From Ferrovibrio sp046297595 (GTDB lineage Bacteria > Pseudomonadota > Alphaproteobacteria > Ferrovibrionales > Ferrovibrionaceae), in contig NZ_JBKBHT010000001.1 in the NCBI RefSeq assembly GCF_046297595.1, forward strand, positions 372,001-436,000: a stretch of DNA of 64,000 bases. Direction: 5' to 3'. Every line of letters starts with the position of its first letter. The first letter of the stretch is position 1. Below, one piece after another: positions 46,262 through 54,695 of this stretch. Under the pieces are notes generated by a model. It made no database searches. It saw nothing but the letters and a program-made list of their open reading frames with translations, and had not been told where the DNA came from. Made by a program: the position numbers and the translations under genes.

Positions 46262-47729
46262 CATGCCCGGACATATTCCCGATCTGGAACCCTATCGCCG
46301 GCGTGTGGCCGAAATCATGCGCAGCCCGGCGCAGACCATCGCCGACGACGCGGCCTTGCCCGCCATCGCCAAACGCATGGCCGAGGATGCACGCGGCGCG
46401 CTGCTGGTGACCAACCGCTTCGACCAGGTGGTGGGCATCCTGACCGAACGCGACATCACCCGCGCGCTGGGCAGACATGCCGAGGCGGCGCTGAATTTGA
46501 GCGCGGCCGACATCATGACCCGCGAGGTGGTGGGCATCAACGAAAGCGCGTTCATGTTCCGCGCCATCGGCCGCATGCGCCGCATGAACCTGCGCTACCT
46601 GCCGGTGACCGACGATGCCGGGCGTTATACCGGCATGGTCTCGGCCCGCGCCCTGCTGGCCCTGCGTGCGCTGGACGGCCAGGTGATCGCCGACGAGCTG
46701 GACGTGGCGCAGACCGCCGAGGAGCTTGGCCATGCCCGCGCCGCCCTGCCGCAACTGGCGGCGCATCTGCTGCAGGATGGCAGTGGCGCGCGCGAGGTGG
46801 CCGCCGTGATCTCGGGCATCTATTGCGACATCACCGCACGCGCCAGCGCCATCGTGGAGGCGCAGATGCAGGCCGAGGGACAACCGGCGCCGGCGCCCTG
46901 GTGCATGCTGGTGCTGGGCTCGGGCGGGCGCGGCGAAAGCCTGCTGAAACCCGACCAGGACAACGCCATCGTGCATGCCGGCAGCAGTGAGGATGACGGC
47001 TGGTATGCCCGCGCCGGCGAGCGCGTGGCCGACCTGCTGGACGCCGCCGGCATCCCCTATTGCAAGGGCGGCGTGATGGCCAAGAACCCGGGCTGGCGCG
47101 GCGCCCAGGGCCAGTGGCGCAGCCGCGTGACGGACTGGATCAAGCGCCACTCGCCCGAGGCCTTGCTGAACGTCGACATCTTCTACGACCTCAAACCGGT
47201 CTACGGCGCGCTGCGCCTGGGCGAAGGGCTGCGCAACGAGGCGCTGGCGGCGGCGCGCTCCTCGCCAGTTTTCCTGCGCCTGCTGGCCGAGCAGTCGGCG
47301 CAGTTGCATCCCGCCATCGGCTTCTTCGGCCGGCTGCGCGCCGGCGAAGGCGGCCGCGTCGACCTCAAGCTCGGCGGCCTGCTGCCGCTGGTGAGCGCGG
47401 CGCGCCTGATGGCCCTGAAGCTGGGCAGCGGCGCCACCGCCACCGACGAGCGCCTGCGCGCCGTGGGCCAGGTGGGCCTGATCGGCCCGGAAGACCTCAA
47501 CGGCCTGATCGAGGCCCAGGGCCTGCTGCTGCGCCTGATCCTGGAGCAGCAGATCGCCGACCTGGCCGCCGGGCGCGAGCCGGGCAGCAAGATCGATCCG
47601 GACGCCCTGAACCGCCGCGACCGCGACCGCCTGAAGGCGGCCCTGAAACACCTCGACCTGCTGCCCGACATGATCCAGGGCGTGCTGACCAGCCAGGCCA
47701 GCCTGACGCAGGTTCAGACGCCAGCCTGA
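46254..47729 (+). CDS. CBS and DUF294 nucleotidyltransferase-like signalling protein
   Basis: 491 aa from MADMPGHIPD at 46254. Two CBS repeats occupy about 15-140 (LVTNRFDQVVGILTERDI, LRYLPVTDDAGRYTGMVS). The DUF294 nucleotidyltransferase domain has GSGGRGESLLKPDQDNAIVH; the DUF294 C-terminal domain follows. The family resembles GlnD-type transferases that may sense adenylates through CBS. It is the last gene of the three-gene operon, which is divergent from the symporter. The role is inferred to be control of acetate uptake. Confidence 0.88.
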   Translation: MADMPGHIPDLEPYRRRVAEIMRSPAQTIADDAALPAIAKRMAEDARGALLVTNRFDQVVGILTERDITRALGRHAEAALNLSAADIMTREVVGINESAFMFRAIGRMRRMNLRYLPVTDDAGRYTGMVSARALLALRALDGQVIADELDVAQTAEELGHARAALPQLAAHLLQDGSGAREVAAVISGIYCDITARASAIVEAQMQAEGQPAPAPWCMLVLGSGGRGESLLKPDQDNAIVHAGSSEDDGWYARAGERVADLLDAAGIPYCKGGVMAKNPGWRGAQGQWRSRVTDWIKRHSPEALLNVDIFYDLKPVYGALRLGEGLRNEALAAARSSPVFLRLLAEQSAQLHPAIGFFGRLRAGEGGRVDLKLGGLLPLVSAARLMALKLGSGATATDERLRAVGQVGLIGPEDLNGLIEAQGLLLRLILEQQIADLAAGREPGSKIDPDALNRRDRDRLKAALKHLDLLPDMIQGVLTSQASLTQVQTPA

Positions 47730-47782
47730 AGAGCCCGGCCATGGGGCGCCGAAGGCGGGCGGCCTTGCGCCTCCGGAACGTG

Positions 47783-47813
47783 GTTTTGCGTCGTTTTGAG
47801 TCGGTTTTGCATG
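47783..47813 (+). repeat. Three near-tandem GTTTTGNRT decamers
   Basis: GTTTTGCGTC, GTTTTGAGTC, then one base, then GTTTTGCATG, at 10-11-bp steps, in the gap after the DUF294 gene. The remainder of the 252-nt gap (47730-47981) holds AT-rich sequence and the FNR-type promoter. Confidence 0.5.
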
Positions 47814-47934
47814 GTTAAGTCATTGAAATGCGTAAACCGGCCTGTGGATAAGAACATATCATAAACATAAGAAAAAAGCCAGCCCGTTTTCCCATCGGCG
47901 CCCCTTGTCGGCCTGCCGGCCAACCGCGCGGAAC

Positions 47935-47948
47935 TTGACCCCGATCAA
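47935..47948 (+). promoter_or_regulatory. FNR-type box of the YeeE/YedE transporter gene
   Basis: TTGAC-CCCG-ATCAA, one mismatch to the FNR consensus. Its centre is 31 nt from the -10 CATAAT (47970-47975), the class II distance. The start would then be within 1-2 nt of the ATG at 47982, so the mRNA may be leaderless. Confidence 0.6.
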
Positions 47949-47981
47949 GGCCAATCGGGGAGTAGCCGCCATAATCACAGG

Positions 47982-49073
47982 ATGGATTTGTCCTTCCTGA
48001 TCGACCTGCTGGGCGAGCCCGGCGTCGCCACTGCCGGCGGGCTGGCCGTGGGGCTCGTATTCGGCGTGGCGGCCCAGCAGAGCCGGTTCTGCCTGCGCGC
48101 CGCCACGGTGGAATTCGGTCGCGGCATCCTGGGGCCGCAGCCCTTCTCGCCCGCCATCGTCGGTCCACGCATTTCGGTCTGGCTGCTCACCTTCGGCACG
48201 GCGATGGTCTGGACCCAGGCTTTGCAGGCCTTCGGCATCATGGATCTGCGCGAGGCACGCATGCTGGCCGTGCCCGGTTCGCTCTCGGGCGCCATCGTCG
48301 GCGGCCTGATGTTCGGCGCCGGCATGGTGCTGGCGCGCGGCTGTTCGGGGCGCATGCTGGTGCTGGCCGCCACGGGCAACCTGCGCGCCCTGCTCTCGGG
48401 CCTGGTCTTCGCCGTGGCCGCGCAGATGAGCCAGCGCGGGATTTTGAGCCCGCTGCGCGCCGAGATCGCCGGCTGGTGGACCACCGGCGGCAGCAACATC
48501 GACCTCACCGCCTGGCTCGGCATCGGCCATCGCGGCGGGCTGGCGCTGGGCATTCTGGCCGCCGCCGTGGCTTTGTATTTCGCCTGGCGCAATGCCGTGG
48601 GCCTGCGCGTGCTGGTGATGGCTTCGGGCGTCGGCTTCGCCATTCCGCTGGCCTGGCTGTTCACCTACACGCTGGCGCAGCAGAGCTTCACGCCGCTGCC
48701 CATCGAGGGCATCACCTTCAGCGGGCCTTCCGCAGCCACGCTGATGTTTTTCCTGCAGCCGCATGAAGCGAATTTCGCCATCGGCCTGGTGCCGGGTGCC
48801 TTCCTCGGCGCCTTCCTGGCGGCGGCCTTCACCGGCGAGCTGGAATTGCAGGGCTTCGAGGGCGGCGCCTCGATGCGGCGCTACCTGTTCGGCGCGGCAC
48901 TGATGGGTATGGGCGGCATGCTGGCCGGCGGCTGCGCCATCGGCGCCGGCGTGACCGGCAGTTCGGCCTTCGCGCTCACGGCCTGGATCGCGCTGACCGG
49001 CATGTGGGTGGGCGCGATCACCACCGACGCCCTGCTCGACCGGCCGGCGGCTCTGGCCGCGCCCGCGCACTGA
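47982..49073 (+). CDS. YeeE/YedE-family thiosulfate/sulfur transporter
   Basis: 363 aa, about nine spans. The duplicated cysteine motifs are QQSRFCLRAA, ARGCSGR and AGGCAIGAG; in TsuA such cysteines carry thiosulfate. A putative FNR-controlled promoter ends almost at the ATG and no ribosome site fits, suggesting leaderless translation. The small gene downstream may be co-transcribed. Confidence 0.87.
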   Translation: MDLSFLIDLLGEPGVATAGGLAVGLVFGVAAQQSRFCLRAATVEFGRGILGPQPFSPAIVGPRISVWLLTFGTAMVWTQALQAFGIMDLREARMLAVPGSLSGAIVGGLMFGAGMVLARGCSGRMLVLAATGNLRALLSGLVFAVAAQMSQRGILSPLRAEIAGWWTTGGSNIDLTAWLGIGHRGGLALGILAAAVALYFAWRNAVGLRVLVMASGVGFAIPLAWLFTYTLAQQSFTPLPIEGITFSGPSAATLMFFLQPHEANFAIGLVPGAFLGAFLAAAFTGELELQGFEGGASMRRYLFGAALMGMGGMLAGGCAIGAGVTGSSAFALTAWIALTGMWVGAITTDALLDRPAALAAPAH

Positions 49074-49089
49074 TATTGGAGGAAACCGG

Positions 49090-49305
49090 ATGACCAGCGT
49101 TTACGAACTCGTGCACCGCCATGTGGAAGCGGCACTGAATGAGGCCGCGCAACACGCCATACCGCCCGAGACGGTGGCCAGCGACCTGATCGCCGATGCC
49201 GTGCGCGTGCTGAAAACCCGGCGCAGCATCGCGGATATCAAATCCGAACTGATGTTCGTGATCGAGAATCTGGAAGACCGCGACTATGAATTCATGCGGC
49301 CCTGA
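49090..49305 (+). CDS. Small hypothetical protein
   Basis: 71 aa, TATTGGAGG upstream of the ATG at 49090. Helical, with KTRRSIADIKSELMFVIENL. No family recognised. It follows the YeeE/YedE gene by 16 nt. Confidence 0.6.
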   Translation: MTSVYELVHRHVEAALNEAAQHAIPPETVASDLIADAVRVLKTRRSIADIKSELMFVIENLEDRDYEFMRP

Positions 49306-49318
49306 TGGCCGCGCCGCC

Positions 49319-49624
49319 TCAGTAGAACGGCTCGTCCTCGTCGGGGTCGCGGAACAACACGTCGTTCTGGAACATCACGGCGGCACCCATCTGCACGCTG
49401 CCGAAGGTCAGGCCCGTGAAGAACCACAGCAGCAGCACCGGCATGGGATGCAGGGCGGTGTCGAGCAGCAGGCGGCCGAGGCCGAAGGCATTGCTCCAGA
49501 TCACCGCCGCCACGAATACCGAGGCCAGAGCGAAACCAACCAGCGCATGCAGGCCCAGGAAACGCACATGCGGCGGCATCCAGGCGATCAGGCGGCGCAG
49601 GCCGTATCTGCGGCGGGCGGTCAT
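49319..49624 (-). CDS. Hypothetical membrane protein
   Basis: 101 aa from MTARRRYG at 49624; the frame is open to 49753 but the upstream part is repeat DNA. Two spans (about 23-43 and 58-80) and an acidic tail DPDEDEPFY. No function recognised. It is convergent with the gene at 49090. Confidence 0.6.
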   Translation of the reverse strand: MTARRRYGLRRLIAWMPPHVRFLGLHALVGFALASVFVAAVIWSNAFGLGRLLLDTALHPMPVLLLWFFTGLTFGSVQMGAAVMFQNDVLFRDPDEDEPFY

Positions 49625-49682
49625 GGTTTGAATTATAGCGCGTAAATACCGTGCCGACGCAGGCGATAGTGTCGCAGGGCTC

Positions 49683-49808
49683 AAGACGTGGATGCCCGGC
49701 TCGTGAAGCATGCCGCCGGGCCAACCAAAGGTTGGTCCCGGTGGGCCGGGCATGACGGCTGTATAGCTTTATCGTCATGGCCGGATTTAGTCCGGCCATC
49801 CACGTCTT
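49683..49808. repeat. REP/MITE-like palindromic intergenic repeat
   Basis: A perfect 12-bp inverted repeat AAGACGTGGATG/CATCCACGTCTT bounds 126 bp. Inside are further stems: CCAACC/GGTTGG and GGCCGGA/TCCGGCC. The right half (CATGGCCGG...CCGGCCATCCACGTCTT) resembles a repeated element known in rhizobia and other alphaproteobacteria. No T-run follows, so a mobile non-coding repeat is more likely than a terminator. Confidence 0.75.
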
Positions 49809-49825
49809 TCACTTAAACAGCTGCC

Positions 49826-50935
49826 CTAGAACAGCCGGCCCTGCCTTGCATCCTTCTCTGGCGGCACGAACAGGTCCTTACGCAGGCTAAGCCGCCGTTC
49901 GTTGAAGCCGATGCGTTTGATCGCCAGGGCGAAGCGCTGCGCGATCAGGTCGGCATAGGCGCCCTCGCCACGCATGCGGCCGCCGAAATCGGCCACGTAA
50001 TCCTTCCCCCCGCGCGCATCCTGCACCAACTTCATCACCTTCGAGGCGCGATCCGAGAAATGCTCATTCAGCCATTCGCGCCACAGCTCTTTCAGTTCAA
50101 ACGGCAGACGCAGCAAAACCCAGCCGGCCTCGCGGGCGCCGGCCTCCCAGGCCGATTCCAGCAGGCGTTCCATTTCCATGTCGTTGACGGCGGGGATCAT
50201 CGGCGCCGTCATCACGCCGCAGGGAATGCCGGCCTCGTTGAGCATGCGGATCGCCTCCAGCCGCTTGGGCGGCGTGGAGGCGCGCGGCTCCATCGCGCGG
50301 GCCAGCTTGCGGTCCAGCGTGGTGAGCGAAACGAACACCTTCACCAGGCCGAGCTTGGCCATCTCGGAGAGGATGTCGATGTCGCGCGTGACCAGATGGT
50401 TCTTGGTGACGATCCCGAGCGGATGCCGCGTTTCCAGCAGCACTTCGAGGATCGAGCGCGTGATCTTGAGCTCGCGTTCCACCGGCTGGTAGGGATCCGT
50501 GTTGGTGCCCATGGAGAGCGTGGCCGGACGATAGCCTTTTGCGGCCAGTTCCTGCCGCAGCAGCGTTGCCGCGTTGGGCTTGAACACGATCTGGGTTTCG
50601 AAATCCAGCCCGGGCGAAAACCCGAGATAGGCATGGCTGGGCCGCGCGAAGCAGTAGATGCAGCCATGCTCGCAGCCGCGATAGGGATTGATCGAACGGT
50701 CGAAGGGAATGTCGGGCGACTTGTTCCAGGCGATGATGCTGCGCGTGCTGTCTTCATGCAGCGTTGTGCGGATGGCCTCGCCGGTTTCCAGGTTGTCCCA
50801 GCCGTCGTCCTCGCGTTGGCGTGTTTCGGAATCGTAGCGGCTGCGCACCGCGCTTAGCGCGCCCCGGCCGCGCCGCGCATCGGGATGTGCATGGTCGGCT
50901 AGGGTGGAAACGGCGCGTTCAACGAATTTCGACAT
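49826..50935 (-). CDS. PA0069-family radical SAM protein
   Basis: 369 aa. The iron-sulfur motif CEHGCIYC has C88, C92 and C95 (C-x3-C-x2-C), binding 4Fe-4S and SAM. PA0069 proteins resemble DNA-repair photolyase SplB but lack a proven role. KSPDIPFDRSINPYRGCEHG is the family signature. The start at 50935 is well conserved. Confidence 0.92.
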   Translation of the reverse strand: MSKFVERAVSTLADHAHPDARRGRGALSAVRSRYDSETRQREDDGWDNLETGEAIRTTLHEDSTRSIIAWNKSPDIPFDRSINPYRGCEHGCIYCFARPSHAYLGFSPGLDFETQIVFKPNAATLLRQELAAKGYRPATLSMGTNTDPYQPVERELKITRSILEVLLETRHPLGIVTKNHLVTRDIDILSEMAKLGLVKVFVSLTTLDRKLARAMEPRASTPPKRLEAIRMLNEAGIPCGVMTAPMIPAVNDMEMERLLESAWEAGAREAGWVLLRLPFELKELWREWLNEHFSDRASKVMKLVQDARGGKDYVADFGGRMRGEGAYADLIAQRFALAIKRIGFNERRLSLRKDLFVPPEKDARQGRLF

Positions 50936-51036
50936 GCCGGGAGACTAGACCGGATATGAGAACATTTCAAGAAGTAATGGGATTATATGAATATAATCCT
51001 TGCCCTCAGCCCTGGGACCGGGCGTAGGCTGCCGCC

Positions 51037-51594
51037 ATGGCGCTGAAATCCCTGCCGCTATCCGAGGTCTATGCCCTGCTGGAACCGGGGCCGGTGGTGC
51101 TGCTCACCACGGCCGACAAAACCGACCGCGCCAATGTGATGACCATGTCGTGGCACATGATGATGGAATTCACGCCGCCGCTGGTGGGCTGCGTGGTCAG
51201 CGAGGGCAATCACAGCTTCAAAGCCCTGCGCGCGACGAAGGAATGCGTGATCGCCATCCCGGCGCGAAGGCTGGCGACCAAGGTCGTGAAGGTGGGCAAC
51301 TGCTCGGGCCGCGACTTCCCGAACAAATCCGGTGCCGACAAATTCGCGGCCATCGGCCTGACGCCCCGACCCGCCCGAATGGTGAGCGCGCCGCTGATCG
51401 CAAACTGCTTCGCCAACCTGGAATGCCGCGTGGTCGATACGCGCATGGTGGCGCGCTACAACATGTTCGTGCTTGAGGTGGTGAAAGCCTGGCGCGACCC
51501 GGCGCAGAAGAACCCGAAGACCATCCACTACCAGGGCTGGGGCCGCTTCGCCGTGGATGGCCGCGTCATCACGCTGAAATCGGGGAAGGCGTGA
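51037..51594 (+). CDS. Flavin reductase family protein
   Basis: 185 aa. An FMN-binding split-barrel (PVVLLTTADKTDRANVMTMSW, TPPLVGCVVSEGNHSFKAL). Likely a flavin or ferric reductase, or a regulator-type flavoprotein. It stands alone, convergent with the GNAT gene. Confidence 0.88.
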   Translation: MALKSLPLSEVYALLEPGPVVLLTTADKTDRANVMTMSWHMMMEFTPPLVGCVVSEGNHSFKALRATKECVIAIPARRLATKVVKVGNCSGRDFPNKSGADKFAAIGLTPRPARMVSAPLIANCFANLECRVVDTRMVARYNMFVLEVVKAWRDPAQKNPKTIHYQGWGRFAVDGRVITLKSGKA

Positions 51595-51595
51595 A

Positions 51596-52042
51596 TTACA
51601 GCTCGATATTGTAGCGCACGAAGGGCGCGCGCTTGGCGACACGCTCATACAGCCGCCGCGCGGTACCATTGAATTCCTCGGTCTGCCAGTACAGCACGCC
51701 GGCGCCCTTGGCCTTCGATATCTCGGTGACGGCGGCGATCAGGCGGCGGCCGATGCGTTTGCCGCGCGCTTCGGGCACCACGAACAAATCCTGCAGGTAG
51801 ACATTGCCGCCCCGATTCCAGGTGGAGGGATGCAGCAAGTATTGCACGAGGCCGAGCGCCACATCGCCATCCCAGGCCATCAGGCCCTCGATGGCATTCG
51901 CGGGGTCGAGCAGACGTTCCCAGGTGAAATCGGTGACGGCCTCGGGCACGGATTTTTCGTAAAAGGCGAGATAGCCGCGCCACAGCGGCTCCCATTGCGC
52001 GCGCTCGCTGGCGGCAACCGGGCGGATGACGATATCGGACAT
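51596..52042 (-). CDS. GNAT-family N-acetyltransferase
   Basis: 148 aa. The acetyl-CoA motif is VVPEARGKRIGRRLIAAV, followed by WQTEEFNGTARRLYERV (motif B). Substrate unknown. AAGGA stands 9 nt upstream of the ATG. Confidence 0.9.
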   Translation of the reverse strand: MSDIVIRPVAASERAQWEPLWRGYLAFYEKSVPEAVTDFTWERLLDPANAIEGLMAWDGDVALGLVQYLLHPSTWNRGGNVYLQDLFVVPEARGKRIGRRLIAAVTEISKAKGAGVLYWQTEEFNGTARRLYERVAKRAPFVRYNIEL

Positions 52043-52149
52043 GGGTCGGGTTTCCTTTAAGCGAGGCCCGATCCGATTAGCGCAATGGCGGCTCCGGAAT
52101 AAGCCCCAGTTTATGCAAATCGCATGGGACCAGTTGCGGAGTGGCCGGC

Positions 52150-52725
52150 CTACTTGCCACCGCCGCGCCGCTCATGCTCGCGCAGGCGCGGAAACAGCTC
52201 GACGAAGTTGCAGGGCTTGTGGCGGTAGTCGAGCTGGTCCTTCAGGATCATGTCCCAGGCATCGCGGCAGGCGCCGGGCGAACCGGGCAGCGCGAACAGG
52301 TAGGTGCCGCGCGTGACACCGGCGGTGCAGCGCGACTGGATCGTGGAGGTACCGATCTTCTGGTAGCTGAGCATGCGGAACAGCTCGCCGAAGCCGGGAA
52401 TACTTTTCTCGAAGATGCCCTCGAAGGCTTCGGGCGTGACGTCGCGGCCGGTGACGCCGGTACCGCCGGTGGAGAGCACCACGTCGATGGCCGGATCGTC
52501 GATCCAGGCCTTCACCTGGGCGCGGATGGCATCGATCTCGTCCTTCACGATGGCGCGCGTCGCCAGCAGATGGCCGGCTTCGGTCAGGCGTTCGACCAGC
52601 GTATTGCCGGATTTGTCGTCGTCGAAGCTGCGGGTGTCGGACACCGTGAGCACGGCGATGCGCACCGGCACGAACAGGCGCTTGCCCTCGGCATCGACAT
52701 AGGATTGTGGGGAAAGTTCGGTCAT
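52150..52725 (-). CDS. moaB: Molybdenum cofactor biosynthesis protein MoaB
   Basis: 191 aa. The MoaB/Mog fold has VLSTGGTGVTGRDVTPEAFE, binding and adenylylating molybdopterin; SRCTAGVTRGTYLFALPGSPGAC follows. Compared with Mog it is MoaB-like in length. GGGAG precedes the ATG. The neighbours are unrelated to Moco. Confidence 0.93.
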   Translation of the reverse strand: MTELSPQSYVDAEGKRLFVPVRIAVLTVSDTRSFDDDKSGNTLVERLTEAGHLLATRAIVKDEIDAIRAQVKAWIDDPAIDVVLSTGGTGVTGRDVTPEAFEGIFEKSIPGFGELFRMLSYQKIGTSTIQSRCTAGVTRGTYLFALPGSPGACRDAWDMILKDQLDYRHKPCNFVELFPRLREHERRGGGK

Positions 52726-52765
52726 GGCTGGCTCCCGGAAACGGACGCCATCAATCTAGGGCAGA

Positions 52766-54625
52766 TCAGCGGTTTTGGGCAGTCTGCTGCGCGTCGTCGA
52801 AAGACTTGTAGACCGGCCAGCCGCCGGCCATGGCATCGGTCAGGCTGGGATCGGGCTGGCCGATGCGCGAACGGTAGATCCAGTAATTGGTCAGCACGCG
52901 CTCGACGAAATTGCGCGTCTCGGGCAGCGGGATGGTCTCGATGAACAGCATCGGATCGGCAGCCGCATCGGGATTGGCGCGCAGCCATTTCTGCAGGTTG
53001 CCGGGCCCGCCGTTATAGGCGGCGGCGAGGTAGAACAGGTTGCCCCTGATCATCGGCATCTCCAGCAGATGCTGCAGATAACGCTGGCCCAGTTCGATAT
53101 TGTATTCCGGCGCGAAGAGTTTATGCCGGCCGCTCTTGTAGCGCAGGCTGCGGTCGCCGGCGACGGCGCCGGCCGTGCGCGGCATCAGCTGCATCAGGCC
53201 GGTGGCGCCGGCCGGGCTCATGGCGCGGGCGTTGAAGGCGCTTTCCTGGCGCATGAAGGCGAAGACCAGCGCGCGGTCGACGCTGAAGCCGCTTTCCGGC
53301 TCCCAGGACGGCAGCGGATAGAGCGCGTGGTCGAAGCCCTCGCCCTTCACGTTGTACCAGGCGATGCCGATGCGCATGGACGAGGCCGGTGCCTGCATGC
53401 GACTGGCGAAGCCGAGCAGCGCGCCGGCCAGTTGGTCGGGCGCCTGCGAGAACAGCCGCGTGATCTCGCGGTCGGCGCGCACGACCTCGCCCACCTCGCT
53501 CAGCGCCATGGCGCGGCGCAAAGCGGGAATGTCGGAAAGTTTGCGGATCTCGTCCTCGCTGAGCGGCGGCGGCGACCAGCGCAGCGTCTGATCCGTGCCA
53601 AGCTGGGCGAGCGAAAGCTGGCCGTAGAAGGTGCGCTCCTGCTCGGCGCCCACTTCCAGCAGACGGATAGCTTCCGAGGGCTGGCGCAGGCGCAGCATCA
53701 CGCGAGCCCCCCACCAGGCGCCGGCGGCGCGGTCCCAGCCGGCGGCGGTCTTTGAGAAAGCCAGGTTCTCGAAATGATGCGCGGCATTGTCGTATTTGCC
53801 GAGGCGCCAGGCGGCGAGGCCGGCGACCCAGTCGGCTTCCGGCACGCGGGCGCGCGAGCGCTTCGCCGCCGGCGCGGCGTGGCTCAGCGCCTTTTCGTCC
53901 TCGCCTTCCAGCACGTAATGCCAGGCCAGGCGACGGCGCCAGTCGTCGTATTCGGATGCACTCAGCTTGGAGCGGATATCGGGTTTGACCAGGAAGGCTT
54001 CCGCTTCGGCGAAGCGGTCGCGCCGCAGCATGGCATTGAACTGCGCCTCGGCCTGGGCGATGGCCTTGCGGTGGGCCGGGTCGCGGTCCTTCGGCACGGG
54101 ACGGCGACGCGCCGTGGCCACCTCGCCCGGCTGCTCGCCGGCATATTCGCCCAGATCGAGGCCCAGCGGTGCCGGCGGCGCCTTGTCCTTGCGCGGCTTC
54201 TTGCGCAGGGCCAGGCGATAGATCTCCTCGGCGCCGGGATGGTCGCGGTATTTGACCATCCAGTCGCGCAGTTCGGCATAGGAGGAATAATAGTCCGTGG
54301 GATGCAGGTAGCGCTGATGCAGGATGTGGCCGAGCAGCAGCCTGTCCTTCAGCTTGGCAATCTCGCGGTCGGCCTTCGCCCATTCGGTGTCGGCCTGGTA
54401 TTCGAAGATGCGCTGGTAGCGTTCGATATCGGCGGCATCCAGCACCACCGGCAGGCTGGTTTCCGCTTCGGGAGCCGAAGACAGCGACGCGACCTGTTCG
54501 GAGGATGCAGACAAGGGTGCCTGCGCCCCAGTCTGTGCACTGGCTGGCGCCTGCCCCCCGTTCGCCAGGAGGAACGCCAATCCGGCGGTCCATCCCAGGC
54601 GTTTGATCCCCGCCCCGAAATTCAT
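52766..54625 (-). CDS. slt: Soluble lytic murein transglycosylase
   Basis: 619 aa. A signal peptide spans about 1-30 (FLLANGGQAPASA). A long helical U-shaped region (60-440) is followed by the SLT domain with the catalytic E461 (FMRQESAFNARAMSPAGA) and GLMQLMPRTA, then YNGGPGNL and ENLERV-like motifs. It cleaves peptidoglycan glycan strands, forming 1,6-anhydro-MurNAc ends, in the periplasm. Confidence 0.94.
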   Translation of the reverse strand: MNFGAGIKRLGWTAGLAFLLANGGQAPASAQTGAQAPLSASSEQVASLSSAPEAETSLPVVLDAADIERYQRIFEYQADTEWAKADREIAKLKDRLLLGHILHQRYLHPTDYYSSYAELRDWMVKYRDHPGAEEIYRLALRKKPRKDKAPPAPLGLDLGEYAGEQPGEVATARRRPVPKDRDPAHRKAIAQAEAQFNAMLRRDRFAEAEAFLVKPDIRSKLSASEYDDWRRRLAWHYVLEGEDEKALSHAAPAAKRSRARVPEADWVAGLAAWRLGKYDNAAHHFENLAFSKTAAGWDRAAGAWWGARVMLRLRQPSEAIRLLEVGAEQERTFYGQLSLAQLGTDQTLRWSPPPLSEDEIRKLSDIPALRRAMALSEVGEVVRADREITRLFSQAPDQLAGALLGFASRMQAPASSMRIGIAWYNVKGEGFDHALYPLPSWEPESGFSVDRALVFAFMRQESAFNARAMSPAGATGLMQLMPRTAGAVAGDRSLRYKSGRHKLFAPEYNIELGQRYLQHLLEMPMIRGNLFYLAAAYNGGPGNLQKWLRANPDAAADPMLFIETIPLPETRNFVERVLTNYWIYRSRIGQPDPSLTDAMAGGWPVYKSFDDAQQTAQNR

Positions 54626-54695
54626 CGCCGCCCCGGATAGCCCAAGATTGGTTAAGGAACAAGCAATGCCCGCACAGCCTGTGGTGGAAAGGCCG

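Noticed and set aside
49626..49825. Bidirectional intrinsic terminator
   Set aside because: The nested hairpins lack a T-run on either strand; a mobile palindromic repeat is the better call.
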